5,500 nt of DNA. It comes from Chitinophagaceae bacterium (GTDB taxonomy: Bacteria > Bacteroidota > Bacteroidia > Chitinophagales > Chitinophagaceae). Shown here piece by piece: positions 1 to 5,499 of this stretch. The notes under the pieces were generated by a model that saw nothing but the letters and a program-made list of their open reading frames with translations, did no database searches and was not told the origin of the DNA. Position 1 is the first letter of the stretch. The number at the start of each line of letters is the position of its first letter. Position numbers and translations under genes: made by a program. The stretch lies in the NCBI GenBank assembly GCA_003167015.1, contig PMUF01000232.1:1-5500 (forward strand), in the 5' to 3' direction.

Positions 1-1
1 G

Positions 2-235
2 GGCGTCAAGTGCGCCACGATCACCCCCGACGAGGCCCGGGTGACCGAGTTCGGCCTGAAGAAGATGTGGCGGTCGCCGAACGGGACGATCCGCAACATC
101 CTCGGCGGCGTGGTGTTCCGGGAGCCGATCATCTGCAAGAACGTGCCGCGGCTGGTTCCCGGCTGGACCAAGCCGATCATCATCGGCCGCCACGCGCACG
201 GCGACCAGTACCGCGCTACCGACACCGTCATCAAG
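2..235 (+). other. High-GC segment within icd, possible chimeric or recombined end
   Basis: By hand count, 76 of the first 78 codons end in G or C (exceptions gtt at codon 52 and gct at codon 72). In the next 78 codons, 27 end in A or T, which resembles the rest of the window. The change is abrupt, falling just after the highly conserved GRHAHGDQYRATD stretch. The frame and all catalytic residues are intact across it. Such a break at a conserved stretch near a sequence end fits a metagenome assembly chimera; gene conversion from a high-GC donor would look the same. Confidence 0.7.
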
Positions 236-1024
236 GGAAAAGGCAAGCTGACAATGACCTTCACTCCCGACGATGGCAGCGCTGCCCAAACCTTCGAAGT
301 CTTTAACTTCAAGGGAGACGGCGTCGCCCTTTCGATGTACAATACCGATGAGTCGATCAAAGGTTTTGCCCACAGCTGCTTCAATATGGCCCTCAGCAAA
401 AAATGGCCTTTGTATCTCTCCACGAAGAATACTATCCTGAAAAAGTATGACGGCCGGTTCAAGGATATTTTTGAAGATATCTACCAGAAAGATTACAAAC
501 AAAAATTCCAGGAGGCAGGCATCGTATACGAACACCGGCTGATCGATGACATGGTCGCCAGCGCATTGAAATGGAACGGCAACTTCGTATGGGCCTGCAA
601 GAACTACGACGGAGATGTCCAGAGCGATTCCGTCGCGCAAGGTTTTGGCTCACTGGGTCTGATGACCTCCGTCCTGATCACGCCCGATGGAAAGATCATG
701 GAAGCCGAAGCGGCCCATGGTACCGTCACCCGCCACTTCCGCGACCACCAGGCAGGCAGGCCCACTTCCACCAATCCCATTGCCAGCATTTTCGCCTGGA
801 CGCGTGGATTGGCTTTCCGTGGCAAACTGGACGACAACCAACCCCTCATTGATTTCGCCAATGCACTGGAGGATGTTTGTATCGAGACGGTAGAGAGCGG
901 AAAAATGACCAAGGACCTGGCCATCTGCGTCCATGGTAACAAGGTCGAGCACGGTAAACACTTCCTCTATACGGAAGAATTCCTCGACGCCATCGACGCC
1001 AACCTGCAGAAAAAACTGGGATAA
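2..1024 (+). CDS. icd: NADP-dependent isocitrate dehydrogenase, 5'-truncated by the window edge
   Basis: Oxidatively decarboxylates isocitrate to 2-oxoglutarate with NADP+ in the TCA cycle (cytoplasm). The reading frame is open from base 2, so the GTG at 41 is an internal codon, not a start. The 340 visible residues match the eukaryote-like homodimeric type; compared with human IDH1 (414 aa, recalled) about 69 N-terminal residues are missing. Visible active-site residues, with IDH1 equivalents: T8 (T77), S25 (S94), R31 (R100), R40 (R109), R63 (R132) in GRHAHGDQYRATD, Y70 (Y139), K142 (K212) in STKNTILKKYDG, D182 (D252), and the metal ligands D205 and D209 (D275, D279) in GDVQSD. HGTVTRH (residues 239-245) is the NADP-binding stretch. 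Ends with TAA just before a hairpin terminator. Odd: the first 78 codons are almost all G/C-ending, unlike the rest (see findings). Family assignment is very secure; whether the two parts come from one genome is not. Confidence 0.95.
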   Translation, partial: GVKCATITPDEARVTEFGLKKMWRSPNGTIRNILGGVVFREPIICKNVPRLVPGWTKPIIIGRHAHGDQYRATDTVIKGKGKLTMTFTPDDGSAAQTFEVFNFKGDGVALSMYNTDESIKGFAHSCFNMALSKKWPLYLSTKNTILKKYDGRFKDIFEDIYQKDYKQKFQEAGIVYEHRLIDDMVASALKWNGNFVWACKNYDGDVQSDSVAQGFGSLGLMTSVLITPDGKIMEAEAAHGTVTRHFRDHQAGRPTSTNPIASIFAWTRGLAFRGKLDDNQPLIDFANALEDVCIETVESGKMTKDLAICVHGNKVEHGKHFLYTEEFLDAIDANLQKKLG

Positions 1025-1048
1025 AATAATCAATTCACCCTGCAATAG

Positions 1049-1077
1049 CGGCCCGCATTCATGCGGGCCGTTCTTTT
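1049..1077 (+). terminator. Rho-independent terminator of icd
   Basis: A perfect 10-bp inverted repeat, CGGCCCGCAT / ATGCGGGCCG (1049-1058 and 1061-1070), is followed at once by TTCTTTT (1071-1077). The two innermost pairs probably open to give a 6-nt loop. It starts 24 bases after the icd stop. The T-run is only on the + strand side, so it mainly serves icd; the convergent moaD gene ends 2 bases beyond and has no matching T-run. Confidence 0.85.
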
Positions 1078-1078
1078 A

Positions 1079-1312
1079 CTAGCCACCGCTGGCCGGGGGA
1101 ATGATGACGACGGTGTCGTGCCCTTTCAATTGAAACTGGCTGTCGATAAAACCATCTTCTACCGCAAAACGGCAGGTAGATAACAGGACATCGGCCTGAC
1201 TATTAATGGCCAGGAGACGAGCCTTTAACTCGTCTGTATCGCGGACTTCTCCCGCCAGTTCAAATTCCGGCAGAAAATAATCTTTCAATGCCGCGTATAC
1301 ATGAATTTTCAT
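1079..1312 (-). CDS. moaD: Molybdopterin synthase small subunit (MoaD family, ubiquitin fold)
   Basis: Sulfur carrier of molybdopterin synthase. Its C-terminal glycine is adenylated and turned into a thiocarboxylate, and with MoaE it delivers two sulfurs to cyclic pyranopterin monophosphate (cytoplasm). At 77 aa it is the usual MoaD length (about 80). It begins MKIHVYAALKDYF, the first beta strand and helix of the fold, and ends VVIIPPASGG, the diagnostic PP-x-SGG tail exposing the reactive Gly-Gly. ThiS, the thiamine homologue, is shorter and lacks this PPxSGG ending, so MoaD is preferred. ATG at 1312 is the only sensible start; no Shine-Dalgarno is seen, normal for this phylum. The gene stands alone on its strand: no moaE follows, since icd lies convergent downstream. 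It is divergent from the FNR-like regulator across a shared promoter region and carries a predicted leader hairpin 20 bases before its start. Confidence 0.9.
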   Translation of the reverse strand: MKIHVYAALKDYFLPEFELAGEVRDTDELKARLLAINSQADVLLSTCRFAVEDGFIDSQFQLKGHDTVVIIPPASGG

Positions 1313-1332
1313 TCACTAAAGTTACAACAGTC

Positions 1333-1368
1333 GCGGCTGAAATCGGGGCAGATTTTTCTTCCAGCCGC
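1333..1368 (-). promoter_or_regulatory. Structured hairpin in the moaD leader
   Basis: On the - strand the 36 bases read as GCGGCTG, a 6-nt purine bulge GAAGAA, AAATC, the loop TGCCCC, then GATTT and CAGCCGC. This gives 7 + 5 perfect base pairs with one asymmetric bulge. It begins a few bases after the start predicted from the -7 box at 1379-1386 and ends 20 bases before the moaD ATG. No T-run follows on either strand, so it is not a simple terminator. It is much smaller than the known Moco riboswitch. A role in translation or mRNA stability is inference. Confidence 0.5.
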
Positions 1369-1378
1369 CACATCCAAA

Positions 1379-1386
1379 CAAACGTA
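1379..1386 (-). promoter_or_regulatory. Putative moaD promoter, -7 box
   Basis: The - strand reads TACGTTTG, a perfect match to the Bacteroidota -7 consensus TAnnTTTG. Transcription would start near 1372, giving a moaD leader of about 60 nt that contains the hairpin at 1333-1368. I do not find a good -33 TTTG at the usual 19-21 base spacing. Confidence 0.45.
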
Positions 1387-1408
1387 TATCAATTTTTTTA
1401 ATTTGATA
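1387..1408. promoter_or_regulatory. Inverted repeat between divergent promoters, candidate operator
   Basis: TATCAA (1387-1392) and TTGATA (1403-1408) form a perfect 6-bp inverted repeat with a 10-base T/A-rich spacer. It sits between the - strand -7 box (1379-1386) and the + strand -7 box (1407-1414), sharing two bases with the latter. A dimer bound here could control both moaD and the regulator. The half-sites contain TTGAT as in FNR sites, but they face the opposite way from TTGAT-N4-ATCAA, so direct FNR-type binding is uncertain. Confidence 0.35.
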
Positions 1409-1414
1409 ATTTTG
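1407..1414 (+). promoter_or_regulatory. Putative promoter of the FNR-like regulator, -7 box
   Basis: TAATTTTG is a perfect TAnnTTTG match. It predicts a start near 1421 and a leader of about 65 nt to the ATG at 1486. No clear -33 TTTG is seen upstream. A second, one-mismatch box TTACTTTG lies at 1449-1456 and would give a leader of about 20-25 nt; I cannot choose between them from sequence. Confidence 0.4.
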
Positions 1415-1485
1415 CCTGCCTTCAGGCCGGGTAATAGATATTTATAAATTACTTTGTGCAAATAAAGCGTACAACTATTCCTGAC

Positions 1486-2172
1486 ATGAAGAAATCACCG
1501 AATAACTGCGATCTCCGGAGCTGCTTTCTGTGCCGGCAATGTCTGCCCGAATGGTTGCCTGCCATCCAGGCGCACCGGAAAAACCTGACTTTTAAAAAGG
1601 GTGAGCTGATCTTCCACGAAGGGGAGCCGGTACGCGGCATTTATTTCGTTTACAGCGGTACGGTAAAAGTGCACAAGAAGTGGGGAACGGAAAAAGAGCT
1701 GATCATCCGTTTCGCCCGGCAAGGAGAAATTTTAGGTCATCGCGGTCTCGGCCAGGAAGCCATCTATCCGATCTCGGCAACGGCCCTCGAACCCGTCAAT
1801 GCCTGTTTTATCGATTTGGACTTTTTCCGGGCTTCCCTGAAAGTCAATCAGGACTTTATGTACGGACTTTTGCTCTTCTTCGCCGACGAGTTACAGGAGT
1901 CTGAACGTAAAATGCGCAACATGGCGCACATGCAGGTCAAAGGCCGCGTAGCCCAGGCCTTACTGGCCTTGCAGGAAAAATTCGGCCGCACCCCTGATGG
2001 ATATATACAGATGACATTAAGCCGGCAGGATCTGGCTTCATTGGTCGGAGCTACTTATGAGACGGTATTCCGGATCATCAACGAACTGGCTGAAGAAGAA
2101 CTGATCACGTTGTCGGGCAAGAACATCGCTCTCAACGACGCAGCCAAAATTGCTGTGTACACCAAAGAGTAG
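1486..2172 (+). CDS. Crp/Fnr-family regulator with FNR-type cysteine cluster
   Basis: Predicted homodimeric transcription factor of 228 aa. An N-terminal cysteine cluster (C8, C13, C16, C19, in NNCDLRSCFLCRQC) precedes a beta-roll effector domain (about 34-118), a dimerisation helix (about 121-160) and a winged helix-turn-helix (about 172-218). C107, in NACFIDLDFF, lines up by eye with E. coli FNR C122 (VCEIPFETL), so four [4Fe-4S] ligands are available. The CRP arginine that grips cAMP phosphate is absent (that region reads YPISATA), arguing against cAMP sensing. The recognition helix ATYETVFRIINEL keeps FNR's E (E192) and R (R196) but has F195 in place of FNR S212, so DNA preference may differ. 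ATG at 1486 is preferred over the in-frame GTG at 1456, which would overlap a promoter-like box. It is divergent from moaD and convergent with moaC-mog, so a Moco or anaerobic role is inferred. Fe-S binding is predicted, not shown. Confidence 0.88.
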   Translation: MKKSPNNCDLRSCFLCRQCLPEWLPAIQAHRKNLTFKKGELIFHEGEPVRGIYFVYSGTVKVHKKWGTEKELIIRFARQGEILGHRGLGQEAIYPISATALEPVNACFIDLDFFRASLKVNQDFMYGLLLFFADELQESERKMRNMAHMQVKGRVAQALLALQEKFGRTPDGYIQMTLSRQDLASLVGATYETVFRIINELAEEELITLSGKNIALNDAAKIAVYTKE

Positions 2173-2175
2173 CGG

Positions 2176-3126
2176 CTAATGTCTTCCGCCCTCCATCATT
2201 TTCCGGGCATGGAATACGGCCGGCAGGATCGCCTCCAGCGACTCCCGGACCCCGTCACTGCTGCCGGGCAGCGTGACGATCAGCGTCTTTCCTATGGAAC
2301 CCGCCACGCCCCTGCTCATCATAGCCATGGGCGTCCGCATCTGTCCATAGACCCGCATGGCCTCTGCTATGCCTTCAGCATCGCGTTCGAGGATCTCTTT
2401 GACGGCAGCTACCGTATGATCACGCGGACCGAGCCCTGTCCCGCCGGTGGTGAAGATGAACTGGATGTCTTCTCTTACCCATTCTATTATCTGCTGCTGG
2501 ATTCGTGTCTTATCATCCGGAACGACGATATAATGCAGCACCTGTGCACGGACAGCCTCGAGCATCCCTACGGCCACCCGGCCGCTCTTATCTTCCCGCG
2601 TTCCCGCTGCCGTGGAGTCCGAGCACACCAGCACCGCACAGGTCGGCGGCGTGGCCCCATACTGCTCCCGGTCGCTCTTTCCGCCCCGCTTTTCCAGCAA
2701 CCTGATATGACCGATCTCCAAATGGCTGTCCACCGGCTTTAGCATGTCGTAGATCTCCAGGGCTGCCACGGATATCGCCACCAGGACCTCCATTTCGATC
2801 CCCGTGCGGCCAATCGACCGGGCCTCACCACGGATGACGATGCCGCAACATCGTACAACCTCTTCACCAAACAAATTTGCATGTAAGACGGGATCCAGGA
2901 ACTCAAATTGGATATCCATGCCGTCAATCGTCACGGGATGGCAATGCGGCAGCAGCTGGGGCGTCTGCTTGGCGCCGAGAAATCCGGATGCCCTCGCCAC
3001 ATCGAAAAGATTGCCTTTCGGCAGCTTGTCCTCGCGGATAAGAGCGATGGTTTCTGCAGAGCAGAAAAGGATGCCTACCGCGCTGGCGGTACGCAGAGTG
3101 ATTGATTTGTGTGTGATGTCGCGCAT
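2176..3126 (-). CDS. moaC: Bifunctional MoaC-MogA/MoaB molybdenum cofactor biosynthesis protein
   Basis: A 316-aa fusion of two Moco enzymes. Residues 1-150 are MoaC, which with MoaA converts GTP to cyclic pyranopterin monophosphate. Visible there: K37 (KGNLFDVARASGF), H63 in PHCHP, E111 and E113 in GIEMEVL, D127 and K130 in IYDMLK, and GGKS at 148-151, matching E. coli K51, H77, E112/E114, D128 and K131. Residues about 162-316 are a MogA/MoaB domain, which adenylates molybdopterin before Mo insertion. It holds D204 in VPDD and D236 in TTGGTGLGPRD, the equivalents of MogA D49 and D82, plus the LPGSSDGVRE signature. Both active sites look complete. ATG at 3126 is chosen because MRDITHKS matches the usual MoaC beginning; a TTG at 3138 would add four residues. 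Fused MoaC/Mog proteins are known. It lies 35 bases after the transaldolase gene on the same strand, so co-transcription is plausible, and its stop is 3 bp from the convergent regulator's stop. Confidence 0.93.
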   Translation of the reverse strand: MRDITHKSITLRTASAVGILFCSAETIALIREDKLPKGNLFDVARASGFLGAKQTPQLLPHCHPVTIDGMDIQFEFLDPVLHANLFGEEVVRCCGIVIRGEARSIGRTGIEMEVLVAISVAALEIYDMLKPVDSHLEIGHIRLLEKRGGKSDREQYGATPPTCAVLVCSDSTAAGTREDKSGRVAVGMLEAVRAQVLHYIVVPDDKTRIQQQIIEWVREDIQFIFTTGGTGLGPRDHTVAAVKEILERDAEGIAEAMRVYGQMRTPMAMMSRGVAGSIGKTLIVTLPGSSDGVRESLEAILPAVFHARKMMEGGRH

Positions 3127-3161
3127 GCAGGCAGACAATCCACTGCCTTTACGGCAATTAT

Positions 3162-3815
3162 TTATTTGAAAGTCTTGGCATCAGACAGGAATTTGGCCAG
3201 TCCGATATCCGTCAGGGGATGCTTCAAAAGGCCCAGGATCGGCTCCAGCGGGGAAGTGATCACATCGGCGCCGGCCTCCGCACATTTGACGATGTGCAGC
3301 GAGCTGCGGATGGATGCCGCCAGGATCTCTGTCTCCCAACCCTGGATAGCATAGATATTCGCAATTTGTGCGATCAGTTCTACCCCGTCCCAGCTGGCGT
3401 CATCAATACGACCGATAAAGGGAGAAACATAATTGGCGCCGGCCTTGGCTGCAAGAATGGCCTGACCTGCCGAGAACACCAGCGTACAGTTGGTCTTGAT
3501 GCCATTGTCGGAAAACCATTTCAGCGCCTTGATACCGTCCTTGATCATCGGAACCTTCACTACAATATTCGGGTGGATCGCATGAAGCTTTTTGCCTTCT
3601 TCAACGATCGCACTGAATTCGGTAGACACCACTTCCGCACTTACATCTCCATCCACCAGTTCTGCAATCGTCTTATAATGGTTGGTTACAGCCTCTTCAC
3701 CCTTGATCCCAACTTTGGCCATCAGAGAAGGATTGGTTGTAACACCGTCTAAAATTCCCAGGTCGTTTGCTTCTTTAATTTGTGCCAGGTCGGCTGTGTC
3801 AATGAAGAATTTCAT
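3162..3815 (-). CDS. tal: Transaldolase, small TalC/FSA-type
   Basis: Class I aldolase of 217 aa that moves a dihydroxyacetone unit between sugar phosphates in the non-oxidative pentose phosphate pathway (cytoplasm). It begins MKFFIDTADLAQIKEA, with GVTTNPSL at 24-31. The Schiff-base lysine is K87 in VVKVP. This size class includes true transaldolases and fructose-6-phosphate aldolases. As I recall, the latter carry Q, T and Y where this protein has E61, N109 (TNCTLVFSAGQA) and F133 (YVSPFIGRIDD), so transaldolase is favoured. The length is complete for the class. The start at 3815 is the obvious one. SRP RNA lies upstream on the same strand with a U-run between; a small hairpin sits in the leader. 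No clear TAnnTTTG promoter is seen directly upstream, so transcription may partly come from the ffs promoter. moaC-mog follows after 35 bases without a visible terminator. Confidence 0.94.
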   Translation of the reverse strand: MKFFIDTADLAQIKEANDLGILDGVTTNPSLMAKVGIKGEEAVTNHYKTIAELVDGDVSAEVVSTEFSAIVEEGKKLHAIHPNIVVKVPMIKDGIKALKWFSDNGIKTNCTLVFSAGQAILAAKAGANYVSPFIGRIDDASWDGVELIAQIANIYAIQGWETEILAASIRSSLHIVKCAEAGADVITSPLEPILGLLKHPLTDIGLAKFLSDAKTFK

Positions 3816-3850
3816 AAAATGTCGCTTTTTTTATAGATATAATATGATAA

Positions 3851-3865
3851 CCCGTTGGGAACGGG
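3851..3865 (-). promoter_or_regulatory. Short perfect hairpin in the transaldolase leader
   Basis: CCCGTT and AACGGG form a perfect 6-bp stem around a 3-base loop, 35 bases before the transaldolase ATG and a few bases beyond the SRP RNA U-run. On the - strand it is followed by TTATCATA, not a U-run, so it is not a second clean terminator. It may be an operator, an RNA-processing hairpin or chance. Confidence 0.3.
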
Positions 3866-3868
3866 GGG

Positions 3869-3879
3869 AAATAAAAAAT
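3869..3879 (-). terminator. U-run ending the SRP RNA
   Basis: Directly after the 3' arm of the SRP RNA closing stem (ending UUUGCC) the - strand reads ATTTTTTATTT. The closing stem plus this run resembles an intrinsic terminator, so the RNA would end at or near its stem. Some readthrough into the transaldolase gene is possible. Confidence 0.6.
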
Positions 3880-3976
3880 GGCAAAGTTACTTATATCGCA
3901 CCGCTACGACCACCTACCGTTGCTGCCTTCCGGCCCTGGCGGGGTTCAGCGGGAGCTGGTCGTATAAGACTTTGCC
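3880..3976 (-). ncRNA. ffs: Signal recognition particle RNA, small bacterial type (4.5S-like)
   Basis: RNA core of the signal recognition particle; it binds Ffh (SRP54) and helps target membrane and exported proteins to the Sec translocon. The - strand contains GCCAGGGCCGGAAGGCAGC, matching the domain IV core of E. coli 4.5S RNA (CAGGUCCGGAAGGAAGCAGC). The GGAA tetraloop is at 3928-3931, closed by GCC/GGC. The ends pair well: GGCAAAGU-CUUAUA at the 5' end with UAUAAG-UA-ACUUUGCC at the 3' end (14 pairs, one 2-nt bulge), then CGACCA (3957-3962) with UGGUCG (3907-3912). The length of about 97 nt fits the short, Alu-less class. A perfect -7 box lies 5 bases upstream of the predicted 5' end and a U-run follows the 3' end. 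Exact ends may differ by a few bases. Confidence 0.93.
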
Positions 3977-3980
3977 GGCA

Positions 3981-3988
3981 CAAAGATA
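3981..3988 (-). promoter_or_regulatory. Promoter of the SRP RNA gene, -7 box
   Basis: The - strand reads TATCTTTG, a perfect TAnnTTTG match, placed so that transcription would begin close to 3976, where the closing stem of the SRP RNA starts. This agreement between two independent signals makes it the best-supported promoter in the window. No strong -33 TTTG is visible. Confidence 0.65.
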
Positions 3989-4019
3989 ACAAGAAAGAAG
4001 TAATCAGAAATGAAAAAAT

Positions 4020-5300
4020 TTATTTCCCGGTCCGGCTGTTGAACTTCGCAATACCAACCAGTTCATCGGCCCGCGCACCCGGCGCCCGGTAATACACCAG
4101 GATCATATAGTCGTTCTCGGTCTCCACGTGATTACCTTCGGTAAAGGCAAACGAAGGCCGTGCATCCGGATCGGTCTTATCGAGTGTCACATAAGCATAA
4201 TTGTATACGCCCATCTTCATGAGAAACCGACGCTCATACCGCCCATTGTCAGGATTGAACACCATCCGGGTAGAATCGTTCTCCCCTTCCCCCGTGAACC
4301 TCCCCAGCACATACACATCCTTGTCCGGAAAAGGGGTCTTATCCTTTGGTGCGAAGCTGAACAGGACATTGGCATAGTCCCCCTGGGTGTTGACATTCTG
4401 GATCTGATCGGTGGACGCAAGGGCAAAGCCCCCGTTATAGTCGCCATAAAAGGAATAAGCCAGCGCAGACCTGTCGCCATCGGGCTTCAGCAACACATCC
4501 GTCCCTGTCTTACCGTAATTGGCCGATGCAATCCGGTCGCTTTGAAAACGCAGGCTGCGAAGATCCAGATAACGCCACTCCCATCCACCCTCAAAGTTGA
4601 TATCCCCATCGTTGCTGTATTCCAGGCTGTTATTCACATAAAAATTGGGTTTGAGATTGCGGATCACATTATCCCAGCGGTAATTCTGCACGACGTCCAC
4701 CTTGATCTGGTCCAGTGCATTGGAGGGATTGATGGCCATGGCATTCAGCTTGAGCGTAATGTGCTGGTGAGTCTGTGCCAGGTTATAATCCAGCGGTTGC
4801 AGCAGCTGACTCTGGATACTGACCTTGGCATTGGTCACGAGGAACCGCCGGGTAAAAGCCAGCTTGGAGGTGTCTCCATCCAGAAAAACCTTCAGCACGT
4901 AATTGCCGGAATGAGTAGGGATGCAATTGGGATCGGGCAGCACGGCATGGTAATGCGTATAACGGGTCACGGCAATGGACGAATTCTGGTAGTCGTCGAT
5001 CTTTATCTGGGAAAAACCTTTTAAATAGTCGAACTCGCTGACATCAGCAGGAGTCCAGTCTTCATTACAAAGCTGAAAGGTATAGTAGTAGCTCTTTACA
5101 TCGCCATCCAGGTCGTCGAATTGCAACTCCATCTGGTCACTGGTGTTCAGCCGGATGATCGGGTAAGCCATCTGGTTGCCTTGCATGTATAGCTGGGGCG
5201 ACCCGATCGACGGCGAATAGACCATATCCTGAGCCCGGATGCTCAACACCGGCGAGGTCGCCAGGACGGCAATCAGCAACAAATGAGTGATTCTCTTCAT
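4020..5300 (-). CDS. Type IX secretion system plug protein (formerly DUF5103)
   Basis: Exported 426-aa protein. An N-terminal signal peptide, MKRITHLLLIAVLATSPVLS then IRAQ, has a likely signal peptidase I site after RAQ (residue 24). There is no lipobox cysteine and no later membrane segment, so it is probably periplasmic or outer-membrane associated. The first domain (about 33-150) shows the family hallmarks: a strand around YPIIRLNTSDQMELQFDDLD, then YYYTFQLCNEDW and EFDYLKGF. The rest is beta-rich with many aromatic residues. In Flavobacterium johnsoniae the homologous Plug protein closes the periplasmic side of the SprA translocon; that is recalled knowledge and the role here follows from family membership. 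No other T9SS gene is in the window. The start at 5300 gives a perfect signal peptide. The stop is about 30 bases before the ffs promoter with no hairpin between. A weak -7-like box (TACATTTT) lies near 5337-5344. Confidence 0.85.
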   Translation of the reverse strand: MKRITHLLLIAVLATSPVLSIRAQDMVYSPSIGSPQLYMQGNQMAYPIIRLNTSDQMELQFDDLDGDVKSYYYTFQLCNEDWTPADVSEFDYLKGFSQIKIDDYQNSSIAVTRYTHYHAVLPDPNCIPTHSGNYVLKVFLDGDTSKLAFTRRFLVTNAKVSIQSQLLQPLDYNLAQTHQHITLKLNAMAINPSNALDQIKVDVVQNYRWDNVIRNLKPNFYVNNSLEYSNDGDINFEGGWEWRYLDLRSLRFQSDRIASANYGKTGTDVLLKPDGDRSALAYSFYGDYNGGFALASTDQIQNVNTQGDYANVLFSFAPKDKTPFPDKDVYVLGRFTGEGENDSTRMVFNPDNGRYERRFLMKMGVYNYAYVTLDKTDPDARPSFAFTEGNHVETENDYMILVYYRAPGARADELVGIAKFNSRTGK

Positions 5301-5350
5301 GGGAAATGAATTGGTGGCTTAGTGCAATGTACCCCAAAAATGTAAAAAAG

Positions 5351-5387
5351 TTTTACCAATAGCCCCCCACACTCTATTTTTACCAAT
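5351..5387. repeat. Direct repeat TTTTACCAAT, two copies
   Basis: TTTTACCAAT occurs at 5351-5360 and again at 5378-5387, 27 bases apart, in the gap upstream of the plug gene; the second copy overlaps the end of the partial reading frame. It could be a regulator-binding pair, but in AT-rich intergenic DNA chance is a fair explanation. Confidence 0.3.
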
Positions 5388-5499
5388 TAATAACATCTTC
5401 CCATTGAATGTAGCCGCCTTTATAGCCCGACGAATCGCTTTCAACCGTCAACGGTCCTTCTCCCGGTTCATTATCAGGCTGGCGATCAGTGCAACCGTG
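5380..5499 (-). CDS. Possible C-terminal end of an unidentified protein (partial)
   Basis: On the - strand a frame enters from the right edge and stays open for 39 codons to a TAA at 5380-5382, ending SGYKGGYIQWEDVINW. The tail is hydrophilic with two tryptophans and codon use like the neighbours, so it may be the end of a real gene upstream of the plug gene, with a 79-base gap. I do not recognise it. A rival frame, open from the edge to a TGA at 5448-5450, gives TVALIASLIMNREKDR, which would suit the charged tail of a membrane protein. The two cannot be separated here. Confidence 0.4.
   Translation of the reverse strand, partial: HGCTDRQPDNEPGEGPLTVESDSSGYKGGYIQWEDVINW

Noticed and set aside
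650..1045. A 131-codon - strand frame opposite icd
   Set aside because: It is antisense to conserved icd sequence and overlaps its terminator.
1313..1378. A Moco riboswitch upstream of moaD
   Set aside because: The known Moco element is much longer and multi-helical; here only one bulged hairpin is visible.
1414..1427. A 5-bp hairpin GCCTG/CAGGC in the regulator leader
   Set aside because: It is short, has no T-run, and such stems are common by chance at this base composition.
2179..2742. A 187-codon + strand frame opposite moaC-mog
   Set aside because: The - strand frame has complete MoaC and Mog motifs; this one is rich in Arg/Pro/His with no domain.
3219..3752. A 177-codon + strand frame opposite the transaldolase
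   Set aside because: It is a mirror of a full-length, motif-complete transaldolase gene.
3162..3815. Fructose-6-phosphate aldolase as the function of the small aldolase
   Set aside because: E61, N109 and F133 match the transaldolase pattern rather than the Q/T/Y of the aldolase.
3682..4092. A + strand frame running across the SRP RNA region
   Set aside because: It overlaps the transaldolase start, the SRP RNA and the plug end; the RNA structure explains the region better.
4128..5024. A 298-codon open frame on the + strand opposite the plug gene
   Set aside because: It is antisense to a well-supported secreted protein, has a repetitive Ile/His-rich composition typical of a mirrored frame, and shows no recognisable motif.
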